This document shows, piece after piece, positions 1-5,113 of a stretch of DNA of 8,527 nucleotides. Under the pieces are notes generated by a model. The model saw only the letters and a program-made list of their open reading frames with translations, made no database searches and was not told where the DNA came from. Position 1 is the first letter of the stretch, and the number at the start of each line of letters is the position of its first letter. Source of the stretch: Bacteroidales bacterium (GTDB taxonomy: Bacteria > Bacteroidota > Bacteroidia > Bacteroidales > WCHB1-69); assembly GCA_016290715.1 (NCBI GenBank), contig JAEEUY010000242.1, forward strand, positions 1-8,527, written 5' to 3'. Both the position numbers and the translations under genes were made by a program.

Positions 1-519
1 AATATTGCATTCTACTTTTTCATCATATACCCATTCTCCTTCATCATTCTTGCGAGATCTGACCGATGAAACCCAACTTTCATCATCGTTGTGAAAATAC
101 TCCACTTTCTGATGCTCTGTCCATTCACCATTTTTCAGTTTATAAACATACATACTTTCGAGGTAGTCGGCATCTACAAAATTATAGACATATTTTTTAT
201 TATCGCCGCCCAACTCAAGCATACACACCATATTACCATCTTCATTATAGGTATAATCGCGCGTAATTGTGTCTGTATATCCAGCGATGGAGTAAGCCGT
301 TCTGGACACCTGCCAAAGGTCATTGTATTCGTACGTCTGCTTAACGCCATAACTCACGATTATGCTATCCAACTTTTCAGAGAACCCGCGCAAGAACTGA
401 TGATGACACAATCCCATATCAAATGCCTTATTATCATCATTACAAATAATGCCTTTTTGTTGGGCTGAAGCATAAACGACACTTCCCAAAACGATAAAAA
501 GAAGAACGATTTTTTTCAT
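1..519 (-). CDS. Secreted protein with YD-like tyrosine-rich repeats, 3' end outside window
   Basis: The minus strand is open without a stop from an ATG at 519-517 to the window edge, giving 173 codons; the C-terminus is missing. The protein starts MKKIVLLFIVLGSVVYASAQ: two lysines, a hydrophobic core at residues 4-16, then ASA before QQ, a clear Sec signal peptide with likely cleavage after residue 19. The mature part has spaced strand-like units such as TYEYND, DYTYNEDGN, KYVYNF, KVEYFHND and a GEW..YDEK segment, resembling the loosely repeated Y-x-Y-[ND]-x-x-G units of many Bacteroidota secreted proteins and, more distantly, YD/RHS repeats. Three cysteines occur in the mature part seen here before the final CNI. 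No catalytic motif is visible and I cannot assign a function. There is no Shine-Dalgarno sequence, as is normal in this phylum. The gene is divergent from the cyuA-like gene. The reading is supported by the signal peptide, the unbroken frame and the coherent repeats; the family assignment is weak. Confidence 0.82.
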   Translation of the reverse strand, partial: MKKIVLLFIVLGSVVYASAQQKGIICNDDNKAFDMGLCHHQFLRGFSEKLDSIIVSYGVKQTYEYNDLWQVSRTAYSIAGYTDTITRDYTYNEDGNMVCMLELGGDNKKYVYNFVDADYLESMYVYKLKNGEWTEHQKVEYFHNDDESWVSSVRSRKNDEGEWVYDEKVECNI

Positions 520-833
520 AATATAAATTTGTTTTGACTACAAAAAATAATGAATTAATACCTGTCAATCACATATCTCCCGCTATACTCCAAAGGAAGT
601 ATTCTCCTGCATATTGCACGAGCAAATACCCGCACACGGCATTTGTTCGTCAAATGCTTTCATACTCTCCATTTGGGCGGCACGTTCCTTTCCAGACAAT
701 TTGTTCATTATTTTCTAACAACAATAGGGTGTTTTCTTTGAGCAGCAAAAATAGCAAATTTTTCACATAATTATGGTGCCGGATGAAAAGTATAAGTGGA
801 AAAATGATATTTTTGCCCATCAATAATGGAGAG
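520..833. other. Intergenic region between divergent genes
   Basis: This 314-base stretch separates the secreted-protein start (minus) from the preferred cyuA-like start (plus) and must hold both promoters. An open frame at 534-770 has low-complexity, composition-driven content and no recognisable protein features, so I do not call it. I found no perfect TAnnTTTG -7 box in a convincing position for either gene. The nearest candidates are an A followed by six Ts and a G on the minus strand at 541-549 (one base too long), and TAATTATG at 768-775 on the plus strand (one mismatch). A small hairpin lies at 639-657. If translation of the enzyme began at 783 instead of 834, the last 51 bases would be coding. 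Confidence 0.6.
639..657. repeat. Perfect 7-bp inverted repeat (hairpin)
   Basis: GCATTTG at 639-645 and CAAATGC at 651-657 are exact reverse complements around the loop TTCGT; a G-T pair could extend the stem by one. Three Ts and then C follow, too short a run for a normal intrinsic terminator. It could be a regulator-binding site or a structured leader for the downstream enzyme gene, or chance in AT-rich DNA. Confidence 0.35.
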
Positions 834-2114
834 ATGACAAATCAGGAAAAAGAACAGATTATTGCTTTGGTAAAGCGTGAAGTAGTGCCTGCTATCGGGT
901 GTACTGAGCCTATGGCTGTTGCTTTGGCGGTGGCGAAGTCGAAAGAGGTTTTAGGGTGTCTTCCCAAACAAATCCAAGTGCTATTGAGTGCCAATATGCT
1001 TAAAAATGCCATGGGAGTCGGCATTCCTGGCACCGGTATGATTGGACTGCCTATTGCCATAGCGTTAGGGGCCATTATTGGCAAGACAGAATATCAGTTG
1101 GAGGTGCTTAAAGACACTACCCCCGAGGCGGTGAAGCAAGGGCAGGAGTTTATTCGCCAGCAGCGCATCCAAATTTCGGAGAAGGTTGACGCTCCACAAA
1201 AATTGTATATTGAAGTCAATAGTCACAATGGTGAAGATGCGGTGAAAGTCATCATCAGTGGTTCGCATACTCATTTCAGTTACATTGCCAAGAATGGCGA
1301 TATCTTGTTGTCGGACAGTGATATGGAAAGTGACAGTAATTGCGCGGATGTCCCTGAGTTGAGTTTGCGTTCTGTTTACGAATTTGCCACTACAGTTAAT
1401 GTGGAAGAGATCCATTTCATATTGGAGGCGGCGGAATTAAACAAAAAAGCGGCGGAAGTGGCTTTGCAAGGAGAATATGGGCATTCATTAGGGAAAACCA
1501 TCTTTTTCCAGCCGAACGAGCAGTTTTTTGGAAATGGCATTTATTCTAAAATCCTGGCATATACATCGGCAGCGTGTGATGCCCGTATGGCAGGGGCCAA
1601 AATTCCAGTGATGAGCAATTCCGGGAGCGGGAATCAAGGCATTGCAGCGACTTTGCCCGTATGGATTTATGCCAAAGAACGGTTAAAAAGCGAAGAGAAC
1701 CTGATTCGTGCACTGATGCTCAGCCATTTGTCTGTCATTTATATCAAGCAGAGCTTTGGGCGTTTGTCGGCTCTGTGTGGTTGTGTGGTTGCCGCCATCG
1801 GTTCGGCGTGCGGCATTACTTATCTGATGGGAGGCGGGTATGAAGAGATTGGCTATGCGGTTAAAAATATGATTGCCAATATTACAGGAATGCTGTGCGA
1901 TGGAGCCAAACCCAGCTGTTCTTTGAAGGTAGCCACAGGCGTATCCACCGCGGTTCTTTCTTCTATGCTTGCCATGAACAAGCAGTATGTCACCTCTGTT
2001 GAGGGAATTATTGATGATGATGTGGACAAATGTATCAAGAACTTGGGCAATATAGGCACCATCGGTATGGCATCCACCGACCGTTTAGTGCTTAATATCA
2101 TGACGCAGAAGTAG
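834..2114 (+). CDS. cyuA: Iron-sulphur L-cysteine desulfidase / L-serine dehydratase-alpha family enzyme (CyuA/YhaM, UPF0597)
   Basis: The protein (426 aa from this start) belongs to the SDH_alpha/UPF0597 family. Characterised members use a [4Fe-4S] cluster rather than PLP to break down L-cysteine to pyruvate, ammonia and sulphide, or to deaminate L-serine; it should be cytoplasmic. The N-terminal signature PAIGCTEP carries Cys23. Further on are Cys315 (in SALCGC), Cys355 and Cys362 (CDGAKPSC). The 40 and 7 residue spacings match, as I recall them, the cluster ligands of the archaeal L-cysteine desulfidase MJ1025 (Cys282, 322, 329, with Cys25 near the active site). The Gly-rich segment SNSGSGNQGIAATLP is also typical. 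I chose ATG 834 because MTNQEKEQIIALVKREVVPA aligns with family N-termini and GGAG lies just upstream, although very close (2 bases). In-frame ATGs at 783 and 804 would add 17 or 10 atypical residues. No beta subunit or transporter gene is adjacent. Cysteine versus serine preference cannot be told from sequence; the symbol rests on family membership. Confidence 0.9.
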   Translation: MTNQEKEQIIALVKREVVPAIGCTEPMAVALAVAKSKEVLGCLPKQIQVLLSANMLKNAMGVGIPGTGMIGLPIAIALGAIIGKTEYQLEVLKDTTPEAVKQGQEFIRQQRIQISEKVDAPQKLYIEVNSHNGEDAVKVIISGSHTHFSYIAKNGDILLSDSDMESDSNCADVPELSLRSVYEFATTVNVEEIHFILEAAELNKKAAEVALQGEYGHSLGKTIFFQPNEQFFGNGIYSKILAYTSAACDARMAGAKIPVMSNSGSGNQGIAATLPVWIYAKERLKSEENLIRALMLSHLSVIYIKQSFGRLSALCGCVVAAIGSACGITYLMGGGYEEIGYAVKNMIANITGMLCDGAKPSCSLKVATGVSTAVLSSMLAMNKQYVTSVEGIIDDDVDKCIKNLGNIGTIGMASTDRLVLNIMTQK

Positions 2115-2135
2115 CTTTTTAAAAAAGTGAAAGCT
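2113..2135. terminator. Possible weak bidirectional terminator between convergent genes
   Basis: The stops of the cyuA-like gene (TAG 2112-2114) and parC (TAA, read on the minus strand at 2121-2119) are 4 bases apart. Over them lies an AT-rich symmetric stretch: a run of five Ts followed by six As (2116-2126), flanked by AGCTTT (2113-2118) and AAAGCT (2130-2135). Each strand therefore has a T run, but there is no GC-rich stem. Termination may rely on this, on convergent transcription or on Rho. Confidence 0.3.
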
Positions 2136-4878
2136 GTTCGCCGTCGCCGTTGAAATCATCATCTTCATCAGCACTTCCTTCCTCATCAATATTTTCAAAA
2201 CGTTCTTGAGCGAGTTCCAAATCAATTGCGTCTGCGTTCATATTGTCATTTACGATTACAGGGGCCGTATCCACTTCCTCTTCAACCTCTTCCGGTTCAT
2301 CGAAAGGAAGCGGTTCAATCAGTTTAACACTCTTGATATTGGGGAACGACAAGCGTTTCCCTTTCGCTTTAGCACCTTGTATTTCTACAAAATCAGCTAT
2401 AGAAATAATCTCCTTTAATATCTGTTTCGGGTCTTTTTTGTAATAGCTGACTTCAATTTGTGGCAGATAATCCAATGAAAAACATTCAATTTTGATATTT
2501 TTGTCTATGGTTGTCAAATCCGTCTTTTTATCAGAAATCACAGGCAAAAATCTCTTGATATAATATTTCTTTTCTTCTTTTTGATAATAAACTACCGAAA
2601 TGGCCTTTTCCAGTCTGAATTTTTGAATAATGGCCAAATCATCATCAAAATGGAGCGACAAATCATAACCTGTCAATCTGTAATATCCTGAATTATAAAT
2701 AGATATTATTTTATCATCTTTCTTGAATTTGCCTAAGATTTCGCCGCGGCCATCGTTATTCAATCGCATCACATTGCGGTCGAAAGCGACACTAATGGCG
2801 GAGAGAGTAGAAACTCCTTTCTCACTCATCTCCACACGCAAAACAGGATGGCGGGAAAGAATATTTCCTTTGGCCGCACGTCCTTTGATTGTCAAACTGC
2901 CAAAATCAAAATCAAATTGCTTTTTCTTGATATTCTTTTTCTGACGGAGGAAAATTTTCACCTTTTCTGCTTCACCATTAGGATTTTCCGTAAAGTAAAG
3001 CACATGGGTACCTGCTTCACCAGAAGTCAGATCATACTCTTTGTTGCGTGTAACCCCACCGATTGTGAAACGTTTCACCATAGCAATGCCACTTTTCCCC
3101 TTCTCATAAATCATGTTAAAGGTTGTGCGGTCATCATTGCGCTTAAATACAGAAACATGCAGAATATTCTTGGCAACAAATTGTTTGTTCGACACTTTGG
3201 TAACACTAAATTTGCCATCTTGCGTGAAGACAATAATATCGTCAATATCGGAGCAATCGCACACATATTCCGCATTTTCTTCCTTTTTCAGTCCAGTTCC
3301 CACAAAACCCTCCGCTTTGTTGACGTACAATTTTTGGTTAGCGACAGCGGCATTCACCACATCAATATTATCAAATCCTTTGATTTCTGTTTTACGTTCC
3401 CTCCCCTTCCCGTATTTTTTCTTCAGTTGGCGGTAATAATTGATGGTATATTCCGTGATATGATCAAGGTGATTTTGTGTTTCTTCTATTTCCAGCTCAA
3501 TGTTCGCGATGGTCTCTTCCGCCTTTTTAATGTCAAATTTTGATATTTTTTTGACAGGTTTTTCACAAAGTTTGAGAATTTCTTCGTGGGTTATGTCGCG
3601 TTTAAGAAGTTTCACATAGGGTTTAAAAGCCGTTTGAATGTTATCTATTTGCGTTTCCCAAGTATCCGTGTCTTTTTCAAGTTCTTTGTAAATACGCTTT
3701 TCAAAAAAGATTTTTTCCAATGAAAGCCAATGCCATTGGTCTTGCAGTTCTCCTAAAAGGATTTCCAATTCGCGTTGCAGCAGGTCTCGGGTCTGGAAAG
3801 TACTGATTTCCAACAATTCCGATACAGAATAGCGTGCAGGTTTCCCATTATGGATCACCCACTGGTTAGGATTGTGTGATATTTCGCAATCGGTAAAAGC
3901 GTAGAGTGCATCAATGGTTTGGTCGGGGGAGGTACCTGGTTTTAAATGGAGTACAATCTCAACGTTCTTCGAGGTGTTGTCGTCAATTTTCAGTATTTTC
4001 AACTTCCCATTTTCAATAGCAGGGGTAAGCGATTTTTTAATCAAGTCGGAAGTATTGGTTCCGTATGGTATTTCACTTATCACCAATGTTTTATTGTCTT
4101 GTATGGAGATTTTCGCACGATTGCGTATGCGACTGCCTTGTTTCCCGTCGTTATATTTGCTTACATCAATATAACCGCCCGTTGGGAAATCGGGGAAGAG
4201 TTGGAAAGGTTTGTGCTCCAATACGGCAATGGAGGCATCAAGAAGTTCGTTAAAGTTGTGCGGGAGGATGAAAGTTGCCATGCCGACGGCGATACCTCGT
4301 ACTCCTTGTGCAAGCAGAAGCGGGAATCGCATAGGCAGTGCAATAGGTTCCTTGTTCCGTCCATCGTAAGATTTTTGCCACTGTGTTAATTTGGGATTAA
4401 ATACGACTTCCAAAGCCAATTTGGTAAGTCGGGCTTCAATATAACGCGGTGCAGCAGCAGGGTCTCCAGTGAAAATATTTCCCCAGTTCCCTTGTGTGTC
4501 TATGGTCAGCTCCTTCTGCCCCAATTGAACAATTGCATCGGCAATAGAAGCATCCCCATGCGGGTGGTATTTCATTGTATTCCCCACAATATTGGCCACT
4601 TTATTGTATCTCCCGTCTTCCAATTCAAACATGGAATGAAGAATACGGCGCTGTACCGGTTTCAAACCGTCTGCAACATCGGGTAAGGCTCTATCCAAAA
4701 TTGCATACGAAGCATAGTCAAGAAACCAATTCTCAAACATGGACTGCACATAAATAATATTGTGCAAATCAGAATGCCCGTTCAAGTTTCCAATATCATT
4801 TGTTTGATCTGCATTTTCTAAAGAATCGTCATTAAGATTCTGATTATCAATAGAATTATTATTTATTTCTTCCTTCAT
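2119..4878 (-). CDS. parC: DNA topoisomerase IV subunit A (ParC)
   Basis: This 919-aa protein is the DNA-cleaving subunit of a type IIA topoisomerase; with ParE it would decatenate and relax chromosomes. In order: an Asn/Asp-rich N-terminal extension (1-38); the cleavage domain from about 41, with YASYAILDRALPDVADGLKP and QRRIL; the quinolone-pocket helix YHPHGDASIADAIV (104-117); and the catalytic Arg145-Tyr146 in AAAPRYIEARL. The tower and coiled coil run to about residue 500, then a beta-pinwheel C-terminal domain to about 850. That domain lacks a canonical gyrase box (QRRGGKG) and has only degenerate versions (KGRAAKGN at 665-672 and GAKAKGKR at 835-842), which favours topoisomerase IV over gyrase. 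An acidic linker (about 860-914) ends in QLSLF. Ala110 occupies the position of Ser80 (ParC) / Ser83 (GyrA) of E. coli; Asp114 takes the place of Glu84/Asp87. parE is not adjacent: upstream is a divergent membrane-protein gene, and parC has its own promoter. Confidence 0.93.
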   Translation of the reverse strand: MKEEINNNSIDNQNLNDDSLENADQTNDIGNLNGHSDLHNIIYVQSMFENWFLDYASYAILDRALPDVADGLKPVQRRILHSMFELEDGRYNKVANIVGNTMKYHPHGDASIADAIVQLGQKELTIDTQGNWGNIFTGDPAAAPRYIEARLTKLALEVVFNPKLTQWQKSYDGRNKEPIALPMRFPLLLAQGVRGIAVGMATFILPHNFNELLDASIAVLEHKPFQLFPDFPTGGYIDVSKYNDGKQGSRIRNRAKISIQDNKTLVISEIPYGTNTSDLIKKSLTPAIENGKLKILKIDDNTSKNVEIVLHLKPGTSPDQTIDALYAFTDCEISHNPNQWVIHNGKPARYSVSELLEISTFQTRDLLQRELEILLGELQDQWHWLSLEKIFFEKRIYKELEKDTDTWETQIDNIQTAFKPYVKLLKRDITHEEILKLCEKPVKKISKFDIKKAEETIANIELEIEETQNHLDHITEYTINYYRQLKKKYGKGRERKTEIKGFDNIDVVNAAVANQKLYVNKAEGFVGTGLKKEENAEYVCDCSDIDDIIVFTQDGKFSVTKVSNKQFVAKNILHVSVFKRNDDRTTFNMIYEKGKSGIAMVKRFTIGGVTRNKEYDLTSGEAGTHVLYFTENPNGEAEKVKIFLRQKKNIKKKQFDFDFGSLTIKGRAAKGNILSRHPVLRVEMSEKGVSTLSAISVAFDRNVMRLNNDGRGEILGKFKKDDKIISIYNSGYYRLTGYDLSLHFDDDLAIIQKFRLEKAISVVYYQKEEKKYYIKRFLPVISDKKTDLTTIDKNIKIECFSLDYLPQIEVSYYKKDPKQILKEIISIADFVEIQGAKAKGKRLSFPNIKSVKLIEPLPFDEPEEVEEEVDTAPVIVNDNMNADAIDLELAQERFENIDEEGSADEDDDFNGDGEQLSLF

Positions 4879-4898
4879 AATCTACACAATATAACGTG

Positions 4899-4906
4899 CA
4901 AAGATA
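4899..4906 (-). promoter_or_regulatory. -7 promoter element of parC
   Basis: Read on the minus strand this is TATCTTTG, an exact match to the Bacteroidota housekeeping -7 consensus TAnnTTTG, ending 20 bases before the parC ATG. Transcription would start near 4893, leaving a leader of about 15 bases. No clear TTTG -33 box is seen at the usual distance. Confidence 0.6.
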
Positions 4907-4936
4907 CTATCTTTTGAGTAAAAAAGGAAGTATCTT
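4900..4936. repeat. Inverted repeats over the parC promoter
   Basis: AAAGATA at 4900-4906 and TATCTTT at 4908-4914 are perfect arms around a single C. The sequence AAGATACT (4901-4908) recurs inverted as AGTATCTT (4929-4936). The first palindrome covers the -7 box, so it could be an operator; it also places a near-match -7 box facing the other way, with one T too many. Confidence 0.35.
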
Positions 4937-4953
4937 CGCAGCAAGTTTTCAAC

Positions 4954-4984
4954 CATTCATTTTGAAAAAAATGCACTCATTTTG
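4954..4984 (+). repeat. Imperfect 11-bp direct repeat, 20-base period
   Basis: CATTCATTTTG (4954-4964) and CACTCATTTTG (4974-4984) differ at one base and start 20 bases apart, about two helical turns. The first copy also contains CATTTT, which pairs with AAAATG (4968-4973) across the loop GAAA. These may be paired protein-binding sites, though chance is possible in DNA of this composition. Confidence 0.35.
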
Positions 4985-4999
4985 CAGACAGATGAATGA

Positions 5000-5032
5000 A
5001 AATATCGGATGTCTTTTTATCAAATATCTGAT
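5000..5032 (+). repeat. Imperfect 11-bp direct repeat, 22-base period
   Basis: AAATATCGGAT (5000-5010) and AAATATCTGAT (5022-5032) differ at one base and start 22 bases apart. The pair lies about 70-105 bases upstream of the expected start of transcription of the outer-membrane protein gene, a plausible distance for an activator. Confidence 0.4.
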
Positions 5033-5082
5033 TTAAATAATTTTTCAGAAAAAAAGTTTTGATATACAACTTATTAGCAAAG

Positions 5083-5097
5083 TTAACGTTAATTTTG
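5083..5097 (+). promoter_or_regulatory. -7 promoter element of the outer-membrane protein gene, with overlapping palindrome
   Basis: TAATTTTG at 5090-5097 matches TAnnTTTG exactly and lies 16 bases before the ATG at 5114, so the leader would be only about 10 bases. The perfect palindrome TTAACGTTAA (5083-5092) overlaps its first bases and could be an operator. A TTTG at 5058-5061 is about 28 bases upstream of the -7 box, further than the usual 19-21, so the -33 element is doubtful. Confidence 0.55.
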
Positions 5098-5113
5098 CAT
5101 CTTATTTTATTGG

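Larger units (their letters stand above)
4879..5113. other. Divergent promoter region between parC and the outer-membrane protein gene
   Basis: This 235-base, strongly AT-rich stretch holds no gene. It contains a perfect -7 element for each flanking gene, an inverted repeat over the parC -7 box, two imperfect 11-bp direct repeats with 20- and 22-base periods, and a 10-bp palindrome abutting the right-hand promoter. Each is described separately. Confidence 0.75.

Noticed and set aside
91..468. Plus-strand open frame of 125 codons
   Set aside because: It lies antisense to the secreted-protein gene, whose signal peptide and repeat pattern are far more coherent.
534..770. Plus-strand open frame of 78 codons in the intergenic region
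   Set aside because: No domain, signal peptide or ribosome-binding context; the composition looks like translated intergenic DNA.
2112..2150. Possible genome-wide reassignment of TAG to a sense codon
   Set aside because: Reading through the cyuA-like TAG would add 12 mostly basic residues overlapping parC before a TGA, with no sign of protein conservation; TAG appears to be a normal stop here.
2848..3543. Plus-strand open frame of 231 codons
   Set aside because: It is entirely antisense to the parC C-terminal and coiled-coil coding region and shows no protein-like pattern.
2119..4878. Alternative call as DNA gyrase subunit A
   Set aside because: The C-terminal domain lacks the canonical gyrase box and has only degenerate versions, and the overall sequence resembles Bacteroidota ParC.
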